A DNA stretch of 35,929 bases from Bradyrhizobium algeriense. Its GTDB lineage: Bacteria > Pseudomonadota > Alphaproteobacteria > Rhizobiales > Xanthobacteraceae. Positions 7,482 to 15,065 of this stretch are shown here, in pieces. The notes beneath the pieces were generated by a model. That model searched no databases, was not told the DNA's origin, and was given only the letters and a program-made list of their open reading frames with translations. The stretch is from assembly GCF_003062295.1 (NCBI RefSeq), contig NZ_PYCN01000046.1:1-35929 (forward strand), given 5' to 3'. Within the stretch, counting starts at the first letter, position 1, and every line of letters starts with the position of its first letter. The position numbers were made by a program, and so were the translations under genes.

Positions 7482-7976
7482 TCAGATTTCGCAGTCGACT
7501 GACTTCAAAGCCTTGCGCAGGCCACCAAACGCGCTCAGCCGACAGGGCTCAGTTTCGCTGGCGCCCTTTGAACGCTCGGAAATGGTAGTTCGCTTGATAT
7601 CGGTTGCCTTTGGCTTCGACTTAGGAAGGGCAGCGGCAGCGACCTTCTTCGATTTGGGATCATGCTGATGGCGGTTGATCACCCTCGGGGGCGCCGAAGA
7701 ACCGATACGGATGCCTTCCGACGGAGAAATGCGTTCCGACGGAGAAATGCGTTCGTCGACTGGAGCAGGCGGCCCCGGCGTCTCGCTGCTCGCAGCGGTA
7801 ATTTCAAGTCGATCAACCTTCGCCAACGCATCATGTGAATCGGAAATGCCCACGACTGTCTCGGCAGGAGGCTGGACGACCGCCACTGCACGACGCGGTG
7901 GAGTTCTGAGTTCCATTGCGGCTAGTACTCCTACACCCAATGGGATGAGGAGGCCGAACAACATCATTCTCAGCAT
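7482..7976 (-). CDS. Hypothetical membrane-anchored, basic proline/serine-rich protein
   Basis: Not recognised. The 164-aa product starts with one hydrophobic segment (MLRMMLFGLLIPLGVGVLAA), either a signal anchor or an uncleaved signal peptide. A long low-complexity stretch rich in Pro, Ser, Lys and Arg follows, ending in a short Cys-containing tail (ETEPCRLSAFGGLRKAL). The ATG at 7976 has GGAGG 6 nt upstream; the longer open frame to 8249 runs back into non-coding sequence. An 18-bp tandem duplication in the gene doubles the peptide ERISPS. It probably sits in the inner membrane with a disordered periplasmic tail. Confidence 0.6.
   Translation of the reverse strand: MLRMMLFGLLIPLGVGVLAAMELRTPPRRAVAVVQPPAETVVGISDSHDALAKVDRLEITAASSETPGPPAPVDERISPSERISPSEGIRIGSSAPPRVINRHQHDPKSKKVAAAALPKSKPKATDIKRTTISERSKGASETEPCRLSAFGGLRKALKSVDCEI
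7716..7751. repeat. Tandem 18-bp duplication inside the 7482-7976 gene
   Basis: Two identical, adjacent 18-bp units (7716-7733 and 7734-7751) starting TTCCGACGG. The length is a multiple of three, so the frame is kept and six residues are duplicated (ERISPS twice). This looks like recent slippage. Confidence 0.85.
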
Positions 7977-8249
7977 GATGCTCCTCCGACTTAAATTTGT
8001 GCCGGTGAAAATTCTCCGATCTAATGAGGCAACTTGGCGGCGGCTGACATCACAACCCGACCCACGTGCAGGGCGTTTGCCAACAGGGTTAACCGGAATG
8101 ACGAGTGGCATTTCAGAGAACCGCCACAGGAACTGCATGGGATCAACGACAGGCGACTTCCGCTTTTGGAACTTCTCGACCTGACTTGATGTCCCCGGTC
8201 GCATCTGTTGATTTCTGATTTTCAGAAATTCCATTGACGGCCGACCCAA

Positions 8250-8700
8250 ATCAGCAATATATCGATTTGGTCCCGTCTCGATACGAGGGGCGTTTCGCGA
8301 TCGTCACAAGCGCGGGATGGGATGCGGTGGACGTGGATGCGCCTTTGACGAACGGTGCTGATGCGTACGGCGAAGTCGTGTGGTCCTGACGCCCCGATGC
8401 TGGCGTCAAGTTCTTGAGAAGCAAGCTTCTCAAGGGCGACGGTGACAACGAGCCCGGCCCGACCGGGGAGAGCACGATATAAGCCGTAAAGCCATTGCGC
8501 AGGGAATGTCGGATGCCTCCGCTGAACCTGTATGCTCGTGTGCGCCTTTTTGCACATTTTTGCACACGAGACCGCGGGTGCAGCGTGCACCCGGCATTCC
8601 CTGCGCCCTCTGACTGGAGGGGTAAGGAAATTCGACAGCAAGCCTCGGGCAAATCGGGCCGCGAGATCGTGTAGTCGTGTCATCTCCCAGCCACTCCACG
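8250..8700. repeat. Large Bradyrhizobium-type intergenic repeat with palindromes and spurious ORFs
   Basis: On the minus strand this region reads as overlapping pseudo-proteins containing EGAGNAGCTLHPRSRV and NGFTAYIVLSP. I recognise these as a recurrent false ORF of a Bradyrhizobium dispersed repeat; no search was run. DNA structure is strong: a perfect 10-bp inverted repeat CTTGAGAAGC/GCTTCTCAAG (8413-8434, 2-nt centre); CTCGTGTGC (8535-8543) with GCACACGAG (8562-8570); and GGGTGCA (8576-8582) with TGCACCC (8586-8592). It occupies most of the 815-bp gap between 7976 and the acyl-CoA synthetase. The remaining ~270 bp at 7977-8249 shows nothing clear beyond the upstream region of the minus-strand gene. 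Confidence 0.55.
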
Positions 8701-8791
8701 CAAGACAGCATCCCCATATGACCCCTCATCTGCCAGACAGAATGCCATCAAGCAAAACAGGCGGCGCGAGACCGCTGGACGTGGAGGAAAC

Positions 8792-10345
8792 ATGTCGTCG
8801 GTTCGCCATTACGACTGGATCGCGCATTTCGGCCGTCGCACGCCGGACAAGATTGCTGCCATCGACCTCGCCAGCGAACGCCGACTTTCCTACGCGCAGT
8901 TCGACGCGCGCATCTCGCGTCTTGCCACCCACTTGCGGGACACGCTCAAGGTCGTGCGTGGCGACCGCGTCGCGGTGCTGGCGCTGAATACGACCGATAC
9001 GCTGGAGGTGCAGTTCGCCTGCGGCCGGATCGGCGCGGTATTCCTGCCGCTGAACACGCGGCTTACGGTTCCCGAATTGCAGTTCATCGTCGGCGATTCC
9101 TCGCCGAAAGTAATGATCCACGATACCGATCTCGCCGAAGTCGCACTGACGGTCGCAAAGCTCTGCAACGTCTCGTCGGCGCTGCTGCTCGGCGCTGATG
9201 GATCCTACGAAGCGGCGATTGCAAGCTCAAAGCCGATCGACCGCTTCGAAGACGTTACGCATGACGACATCTCGACCATCATGTACACCTCGGGCACCAC
9301 CGGCCCGCCCAAGGGCGCGATCATTACCCATGGCATGACGTTCTGGAATTGCGTCAATCTCGGCGGCCCCGCCTATGTCTCGCCGTCGACGGTGCTGCTC
9401 ACCGTGCTGCCGCTGTTTCATACCGGCGGGCTCAATTGCTACACCAACCCGGTGCTGCATGCCGGCGGCACCGTGTTGATCATGCGCGCGTTCGACCCCG
9501 GCCTGGCGCTGCAACTGATCAGCGATCCTTCCTGGGGCATTACCCAATTCTTCGGCGTGCCCGCGATCTACCAGTTCATGGCGCAGCATCCTTCGTTCGC
9601 GACATCAGATTTCAGCCGTCTCGTAATCGGCGGCGTCGGCGGCGCGCCGATGCCGGTACCGCTCCTGAAAGTGTGGGAAGAACGCGGCGTCGCCCTGCAG
9701 CAGGGCTATGGCATGACCGAGACGTCTCCGGCCGTGCTAGCGCTCGACCGCGAGGACGCCGCGCGCAAGGCCGGCTCGTCCGGCAAGCCGGTGCTGCATA
9801 CGGAAGTGCGGATCGTCCGTCCTGATGGAACGGATGCTGAAATCGGCGAGCTCGGCGAACTCTGGGTCAAGGGACCGAACGTCACACCGGGCTACTGGAA
9901 CAGGCCGGAGGCCAACGCGTCGTCATTCACCGATGGCTGGCTGCACACCGGCGATGCCACGCGCGTCGATGAGGAAGGATTCTACTACATCGTCGATCGC
10001 TGGAAGGACATGTACATTTCCGGCGGCGAGAACGTCTATCCGGCCGAAGTCGAAAGCGTGCTGCATCAGCTGACAGCTATCGCCGAAGCTGCCGTGATCG
10101 GTATCCCGAACGAGCAATGGGGCGAAGTCGGCATGGCGATCGTGGCGGTCAAGCCCGGCCATACGCTCCGGCCGGAGGAGATCCATGCGCACTGCCAGGC
10201 CAATCTGGCGCGGTTCAAATGTCCGCGCCTGATCGAGTTCGTCGACGCCCTGCCGCGCAACGCCACCGGGAAAATCCACAAGCCGACATTGCGAAAGAAT
10301 TTCAGCGCACTGAGGCCGACCGACAAGACGGCCATTGCTTCATGA
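8792..10345 (+). CDS. Acyl-CoA synthetase (AMP-forming, fatty-acid-CoA ligase type)
   Basis: A 517-aa adenylate-forming enzyme that activates a carboxylic acid with ATP and CoA. The P-loop-like motif YTSGTTGPPKG starts at residue 165. Further family motifs are GYGMTETSP, the hinge WLHTGDA with YIVDRWKDMYISGGENVYPAEVE, and the C-terminal catalytic lysine motif PRNATGKIHK. The length is normal for medium/long-chain or aryl acyl-CoA ligases. GGAGG is 4 nt before the ATG. It is cytosolic and monocistronic, with a clean terminator after it. Substrate choice (fatty acid versus aromatic acid) cannot be read by eye. Confidence 0.93.
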   Translation: MSSVRHYDWIAHFGRRTPDKIAAIDLASERRLSYAQFDARISRLATHLRDTLKVVRGDRVAVLALNTTDTLEVQFACGRIGAVFLPLNTRLTVPELQFIVGDSSPKVMIHDTDLAEVALTVAKLCNVSSALLLGADGSYEAAIASSKPIDRFEDVTHDDISTIMYTSGTTGPPKGAIITHGMTFWNCVNLGGPAYVSPSTVLLTVLPLFHTGGLNCYTNPVLHAGGTVLIMRAFDPGLALQLISDPSWGITQFFGVPAIYQFMAQHPSFATSDFSRLVIGGVGGAPMPVPLLKVWEERGVALQQGYGMTETSPAVLALDREDAARKAGSSGKPVLHTEVRIVRPDGTDAEIGELGELWVKGPNVTPGYWNRPEANASSFTDGWLHTGDATRVDEEGFYYIVDRWKDMYISGGENVYPAEVESVLHQLTAIAEAAVIGIPNEQWGEVGMAIVAVKPGHTLRPEEIHAHCQANLARFKCPRLIEFVDALPRNATGKIHKPTLRKNFSALRPTDKTAIAS

Positions 10346-10373
10346 TCGTGCGCCGGCATGCGACAAACGAAAA

Positions 10374-10404
10374 GCCCGCCGGTTCATCACCGGCGGGCTC
10401 TTGT
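10374..10404 (+). terminator. Rho-independent-like terminator of the acyl-CoA synthetase gene
   Basis: A perfect 10-bp stem GCCCGCCGGT (10374-10383) / ACCGGCGGGC (10389-10398) with a 5-nt loop, preceded by AAAA and followed by TCTTGT. It lies 28 nt after the stop codon and also separates this gene from the convergent cold-shock gene. Confidence 0.75.
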
Positions 10405-10462
10405 ATCAGAGGCCAATCAGAGGATCCCAGTACATCCGTGGAAATCCTTAAATCGGCAACCT

Positions 10463-10672
10463 TTAATCGACGCGAAGGTTCTCGGCGCTGGTCTTGCCGC
10501 GCATCGGGTCCTTCTTCGCTTCGAACGAGATCTTCTGACCTTCGTTGAGCGAGCTCAGACCTGCGCGTTCGACGGCGCTGATGTGGACGAAAACGTCGGT
10601 GCTGCCATCATCGGGCTGAATGAAGCCAAAACCCTTGGTCGCGTTGAACCACTTAACTGTTCCGGTAGCCAT
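10463..10672 (-). CDS. cspA: Cold-shock protein (CspA family)
   Basis: A 69-aa single cold-shock domain, the normal family length. It starts MATGTVKWFN and carries both RNA-binding motifs: RNP1 KGFGFI (residues 14-19) and RNP2 VFVHI (27-31). It binds single-stranded RNA or DNA and melts mRNA structure; bacteria carry several paralogues, so cold induction of this one is not proven. GGAG lies 8 nt before the ATG. The 178-bp gap to the next gene upstream leaves room for a long 5' leader of the kind typical for csp genes. The paralogue letter is uncertain. Confidence 0.93.
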   Translation of the reverse strand: MATGTVKWFNATKGFGFIQPDDGSTDVFVHISAVERAGLSSLNEGQKISFEAKKDPMRGKTSAENLRVD

Positions 10673-10754
10673 GTAACTATCTCCAAGATGCGCGAAAGCG
10701 CTTTTGCCTGCACGACCTCCGCGCAGGCTTGATCCGATTTCAACGATGTCTTGG

Positions 10755-10781
10755 GGATTAGAGCCGGTTCGGCGTGGTCAA
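10755..10781 (-). promoter_or_regulatory. Possible promoter of the cold-shock gene
   Basis: On the minus strand TTGACC (10781-10776) is followed after 15 bp by TAATCC (10760-10755). This would give a leader of roughly 75 nt before the cspA start. The spacer is shorter than the usual 17 bp, so this is tentative. Confidence 0.3.
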
Positions 10782-10850
10782 CAAGGCAGAGCGATAATTC
10801 GAATAGGGCTCATATAGTGGATTTCGCCGGGAATGCAAGGCTGGTGGACA

Positions 10851-11618
10851 TTATCCTGGCAAGAACATCGCGAACGGCTCTTCCGTCGTCCGCCGCAAGT
10901 GCTGTCGATATTGGGCGTAGTTGGGGTCATCGGCCGAGACCCGGCCAAAGGTCGGGCTGTCGACCATCTTGATCGGCAGATAGGCGATGGGGGCTGCGAT
11001 CGGCGTCAACAGCGAGCCGCGGCCCGCGAGCAGCGTGGTGATGATGCCGTACATCTCGCCCGAAATCGCCAGCCGCGCCACCGTGATCAGGCGGTGCTGG
11101 CCGTGCCGGTTGGTCACGAGATAGATGTGGCCGGACTGGTTCGGCACCGCCACCTCACCGAACTGGGTGAAGGCCGCGTCCTGCCGTTCACTCTCGTGAA
11201 ACACCAGGGAAGACGCCGCGTTGTCCCAGGCGATCTCGGTGCGATAGGCGAAGATCGCGTCCTTGTCGCCGAACGACGGACGCACCGTGACATAGGTCCC
11301 CTCGATCCAGGCTACCGCGCGGCGCGAATAGGCGCCCAATCCATCCGGCGCAATCTCGCCGTTGACGGCGGCCGCGGGCGCCGACCCCTCCGGCGGCGTC
11401 TTGCGCAGGGAGACGCCGAGCGCCTGCTCGAGGCGGACGGTGGTGGCGAGCGTGAACGGCCGGCGGCCGCCGAGCACCTTCTCCAGCGTCGACAGGCTGA
11501 GTTTCGCGAGCTCGGCCAGCGATTGCCGGGAGATGCGGCGGCGGGCGATCTCCTCACGAATGGTATCGGAGATCTGCCGGCTTTGCTCGGCGGAAAGCTG
11601 CTTGTCCGGCGTCGGCAT
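10851..11618 (-). CDS. Helix-turn-helix (XRE/Cro-like) transcriptional regulator
   Basis: A 255-aa protein. Residues ~12-75 form a Cro/C1-type DNA-binding domain (ISRQSLAELAKLSLSTLEKVLGGRRPFTLATTVRLEQALG). The remaining ~170 residues form an unrecognised alpha/beta domain (SRRAVAWIEGTYVTVRPSF, then GHIYLVTNRHGQHRLI), perhaps a sensor. The start is ATG at 11618 with AGAGG 5 nt upstream; a GTG two codons earlier is possible. It is divergent from the sortase-substrate gene, with start codons 186 bp apart, and could regulate it. There is no membrane segment. Confidence 0.8.
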   Translation of the reverse strand: MPTPDKQLSAEQSRQISDTIREEIARRRISRQSLAELAKLSLSTLEKVLGGRRPFTLATTVRLEQALGVSLRKTPPEGSAPAAAVNGEIAPDGLGAYSRRAVAWIEGTYVTVRPSFGDKDAIFAYRTEIAWDNAASSLVFHESERQDAAFTQFGEVAVPNQSGHIYLVTNRHGQHRLITVARLAISGEMYGIITTLLAGRGSLLTPIAAPIAYLPIKMVDSPTFGRVSADDPNYAQYRQHLRRTTEEPFAMFLPG

Positions 11619-11804
11619 CGTCACCTCTGGTCTATCCGCGCCAGTCTAGCAGACGCACAATCCATCACAAAACCGCACAAAGCCGCCCGGCCGTGGCGGA
11701 GCGCGGCGGCGGGCGACCGAACAAGGCCGATCATTCCGCTCGCGCCAAATCACTGCTTTCCGCACCCTCACACCGCGGCGAAATCGCCGTTCGGAGTGAG
11801 CAAC

Positions 11805-14093
11805 ATGACGACATGCGACGAAGTTGAGGCCGACCAACACAGCGAACAGCCCAGCCTGGTCAGGCTGGTGGTGTTCTTCGTGATGCAGGGCGTTGCCGTA
11901 ATCCTGGTCGGGTTCGCGGCATTATTTTTGAGCTTTGAACCGGTGTGGTCGGCGGAACGTCTGCCGGCGGCCTTCCTCAAGCCAGGCGACGCGCGCTCCG
12001 GCTCGCTGCTGCTGAAGAACGAAGAAGGCTATGCCGACGCGACGCGGCTCGGCGTCGATGTCGATCTCACCGTATCGGGTCCGACGGTCCGCGCCCGCGT
12101 CACGCAGATCTTCCGCAATCCGACGAAGGACTGGGTCGAGGCTGTCTATGTCTATCCGCTGCCGTCGGGCGGCGCGGTCGATACGCTGAAGATGGTGATC
12201 GGCGATCGCGTCGTGGTCGGCGACATCAAGGAGCGGCAGCAGGCAAAGATCATCTACGAACAGGCCAAGCAAAACGGACAGAAGGCGGCGCTGACCGAAC
12301 AGGAACGGCCGAACATCTTCACCAACTCGGTCGCCAATATCGGCCCCGGTGAAACCGTGCTGGTGCAGATCGAATATCAGGAGCCGGTCCAGCAATCCGG
12401 CAACGAGTTCTCGCTGCGGGTGCCGATGGTGGTCGCCCCGCGCTACAATCCCGTGCCGGTTGTCCAAAGCGTCGACTTCCGCCCCGACGGCGGCGGCTGG
12501 GGTTCGGCCAAATCCGATCCCGTGCCGGATCGTAACCGCATCTCGCCCGAAGTGCTCGACCCCGCAACCAACGCGCCGGTCAATCCGACCCGCATCACCG
12601 TGCGGCTGCAGGCCGGCTTCCCGCTCGGCGAGGTCAAGAGCCACCATCACGCCATCAAGACCGAAAAGCCCGATGCAGGCACGAACATCATTCGCCTGGC
12701 CGAAGGTCCGGTGCCGGCCGACCGCGATTTCGAACTGACCTGGAAGCCTGTGGCCGAGAAGGCGCCCTCGGTAGGGTTGTTCCGCGAGCACGTCGGCGAC
12801 AGCGATTACCTGCTCGCCTTCGTCACGCCGCCTTCAGTCGAACAGGCCCAGCAAAAGCCATTGCCGCGCGAGGTGATCTTCGTGATCGACAATTCCGGCT
12901 CCATGGGTGGCGTTTCGATCATTCAGGCCAAGGCAAGCCTCATCTACGCGCTCGGCCGCCTGCAGCCGAACGACCGTTTCAACGTGATCCGCTTCGATCA
13001 CACGATGGATGTCCTGTTCCCCGCGGCCGTGCCGGCTGACAGGGAGCATATCGGCCGGGCCACCTCCTTTGTCGACGCGCTACTGGCCAGTGGCGGCACC
13101 GAAATGGTGCCCGCGATGCGCGCGGCGTTGTCCGACAAGGTCGGCGACGCCAGCTACGTCCGGCAGGTCGTGTTCCTGACCGATGGCGCGATCGGCAACG
13201 AGCAGCAATTGTTCGAAACCATCAATGCGCTGCGCGGCCGCTCGCGGATCTTCATGGTCGGCATCGGCTCTGCCCCGAACACCTACCTGATGACGCGCGC
13301 CGCCGAACTCGGCCGCGGCACCTTCACCCATATCGGTTCGGTCGAACAGGTCGAGGAGCGCATGCGCGGCCTGTTCGCCAAGCTGGAAAATCCAGCGGTG
13401 ACCAATCTCACTGCAAAATTCTCCGACGCCACGGCCGATATCACGCCGGTCGCAATCCCCGACGTCTATCGCGACGAGCCGCTGGTTCTCGCGGCAAAGC
13501 TCGACAAGCTCACGGGCTCGGTCGAGATCAAGGGCCGCATCGGCGACCGTCCCTGGGTCGTCACTCTGCCGCTGGCGAATGCCGCCGAAGGCAAAGGCCT
13601 GTCCAAACTCTGGGCGCGGCGCAAGATCGCGGATGCCGAAGTCGCGCGCACCACGCGCCAGGCGAACCCGGAAGATGCCGACAAAACCATTCTGGCGCTG
13701 GCGCTCGAGCATCAGCTCGTCACGCGGCTGACCAGCCTGGTCGCGGTCGACAAGCCTCCGAGCCGTCCGGAAGGCGCGCCGCTCAAGGTCTCGGAACTGC
13801 CGATCAACCTGCCGGCCGGCTGGGACTTTGAAAAGGTCTTCGGCGAACGGCTACGCCTTCCGGCAACGCCGACGGAACGGCGCGCTGATACGGAGGAAGC
13901 GCGGGTTCAGATCGCGGCGCTGAAGCGGGCACAGCCCGTCGTCACCCAGGCGCCCAGCACGGTCACGCTGCCGAGGACGGCGACTGACGCTGAACTGAAG
14001 ATGATCGCGGGTGTGATCCTGCTCACGGTCAGCCTGATCCTGTTAGTGTTCAATCGACGTCAGTTCAATCGACGTCAGATGTTACTGCGTTGA
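11805..14093 (+). CDS. Marine proteobacterial sortase target protein (VIT + vWA, LPRTAT sorting signal)
   Basis: A 762-aa surface protein matching the VIT/vWA substrate family of Gram-negative class GN sortases. An N-terminal hydrophobic segment (~20-45) exports it. The VIT domain (~60-190) has the family-like RVTQIFRNPTKDWVEAVYVYPLP. The vWA domain (~355-530) holds the metal-ion site D362-N-S-G-S366. Near the end, L722-P-R-T-A-T727 is followed by a hydrophobic helix (MIAGVILLTVSLILLVF) and an Arg-rich tail, a complete sortase recognition signal. The start ATG at 11805 has GGAG 8 nt upstream; an open frame extends upstream but runs antisense to the regulator gene. The dedicated sortase follows at 14316. 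The ligand of the vWA domain is unknown. Confidence 0.92.
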   Translation: MTTCDEVEADQHSEQPSLVRLVVFFVMQGVAVILVGFAALFLSFEPVWSAERLPAAFLKPGDARSGSLLLKNEEGYADATRLGVDVDLTVSGPTVRARVTQIFRNPTKDWVEAVYVYPLPSGGAVDTLKMVIGDRVVVGDIKERQQAKIIYEQAKQNGQKAALTEQERPNIFTNSVANIGPGETVLVQIEYQEPVQQSGNEFSLRVPMVVAPRYNPVPVVQSVDFRPDGGGWGSAKSDPVPDRNRISPEVLDPATNAPVNPTRITVRLQAGFPLGEVKSHHHAIKTEKPDAGTNIIRLAEGPVPADRDFELTWKPVAEKAPSVGLFREHVGDSDYLLAFVTPPSVEQAQQKPLPREVIFVIDNSGSMGGVSIIQAKASLIYALGRLQPNDRFNVIRFDHTMDVLFPAAVPADREHIGRATSFVDALLASGGTEMVPAMRAALSDKVGDASYVRQVVFLTDGAIGNEQQLFETINALRGRSRIFMVGIGSAPNTYLMTRAAELGRGTFTHIGSVEQVEERMRGLFAKLENPAVTNLTAKFSDATADITPVAIPDVYRDEPLVLAAKLDKLTGSVEIKGRIGDRPWVVTLPLANAAEGKGLSKLWARRKIADAEVARTTRQANPEDADKTILALALEHQLVTRLTSLVAVDKPPSRPEGAPLKVSELPINLPAGWDFEKVFGERLRLPATPTERRADTEEARVQIAALKRAQPVVTQAPSTVTLPRTATDAELKMIAGVILLTVSLILLVFNRRQFNRRQMLLR
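14049..14078. repeat. Tandem 15-bp duplication in the sorting-signal tail
   Basis: Two identical 15-bp units (14049-14063, 14064-14078) starting TTCAATCGACG duplicate FNRRQ in the basic cytoplasmic tail of the sortase substrate. The frame is kept and positive charge is added behind the membrane helix. Confidence 0.9.
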
Positions 14094-14189
14094 CGTCGGC
14101 TGAAAGGAGGAGGTCTCCCCAACCTCCCCTTCCAGAGCGCGCGCGGCTCCACCCGTCCCCAAGGCCGCGCGCGCCGCTTTCTCGATGAT

Positions 14190-14302
14190 CGTCATTGCGA
14201 GCGAAGCGAAGCAATCCATCCCTCCGCGAAAAGCAAGAATGATTGCTTCGCGGAGCCTGTCATCGGGCGCGCATTCGCGCGACCCGTTGGCTCGCAATGA
14301 CG
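14190..14302. repeat. Nested inverted-repeat (REP-like) element
   Basis: The outer arms CGTCATTGCGAGC (14190-14202) and GCTCGCAATGACG (14290-14302) are perfect complements. Inside, CTCCGCGAAAAGCAA (14222-14236) pairs with TTGCTTCGCGGAG (14243-14255) apart from a 2-nt bulge. Sequences reading CATTGCGAGCGAAGCGAAGCAA are common intergenic repeats in Bradyrhizobium and related genomes. It lies between the sortase target and the sortase, where it may lower read-through or stabilise the upstream mRNA. Confidence 0.8.
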
Positions 14303-14315
14303 GAGAGCCAACATA

Positions 14316-14894
14316 ATGCTCCGCTTCGTCCTTCCTCTCGTTCTCGCCCTCGCTGGCCTGATCCTGTTCGGCCAAGGGGCCTATATCCACGCCAAGGCGC
14401 GGCTCGCGCAGGTGCTGCTGGAACGAGCCTTTGAGAAGACCATAGCCACAGGGCGCGAGGCAAAACCCTGGTCATGGGCCGACACATGGCCGGTCGCCCG
14501 CATTGAAGTGAAGCGGCTCCATGCCCGCGCCATCGTGCTCGCAGGCAGCAGCGGCCAGGCGCTCGCCTTCGGCCCGGGTCATGTCGAGCGGACGCCCGAC
14601 GCCGGCGAACGCGGCGTGGCTGTCTATTCGGCGCATCGCGATACGCATTTCGCCTTCCTGAAGAACGTCGTCGTCGGCGACGAGATCGACGTCACAAGAC
14701 ACGACGGCCGGACGTTTAGCTACAGGGTGGATACGACCTCGGTCGTGCGCTTCGATGCCTCCGGCATCGATCCGCTCGCAGGCGGGCATGAACTGGTGCT
14801 GTCGACCTGCTGGCCGTTCGACGCGCTGACGCAGGGGCCCGAACGCTATCTTGTGCACGCCACGATGCTCGGGGACGCGCCGCCTTCACGCTGA
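14316..14894 (+). CDS. Class GN sortase
   Basis: A 192-aa membrane-anchored cysteine transpeptidase, with an N-terminal hydrophobic anchor at ~4-24. The catalytic triad is H107 (in YSAHRDTHF), C165 (in LSTCWPFDA) and R177 (in GPERY), matching the class GN family of Gram-negative bacteria. It cleaves the sorting signal of its substrate, here most likely LPRTAT of the protein encoded just upstream, since these systems are usually one sortase with one target. GGAGAG lies ~9 nt before the ATG. The REP-like element in the 222-bp gap suggests that the two genes may be expressed at different levels. Confidence 0.92.
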   Translation: MLRFVLPLVLALAGLILFGQGAYIHAKARLAQVLLERAFEKTIATGREAKPWSWADTWPVARIEVKRLHARAIVLAGSSGQALAFGPGHVERTPDAGERGVAVYSAHRDTHFAFLKNVVVGDEIDVTRHDGRTFSYRVDTTSVVRFDASGIDPLAGGHELVLSTCWPFDALTQGPERYLVHATMLGDAPPSR

Positions 14895-15065
14895 ATTCTC
14901 CGCGAGCCGGGATATCGTGCGCGGCGCGAATGGCGCTGCGCGCGCAACGCGTGTTGCCACCCCCGCCAAGTCCCAATAGAAAGGCCTCAATCATAAGAAA
15001 ATCATGGCGCGGCGTTCATGCTCGATCGCCATGGCCAAAGAAAACAACAGAGTTAAGGGATATCC

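Noticed and set aside
7716..7751. Start of a CRISPR-like array
   Set aside because: Only two directly adjacent 18-bp units without spacers, inside a coding frame.
8251..8652. 133-codon minus-strand frame as a real protein
   Set aside because: It matches a recurrent false reading of a dispersed repeat and contains palindromic DNA; no ribosome site.
10833..11804. Upstream extension of the sortase-target reading frame by 324 codons
   Set aside because: It runs antisense to the Cro-type regulator; the export segment and a GGAG ribosome site start only at 11805.
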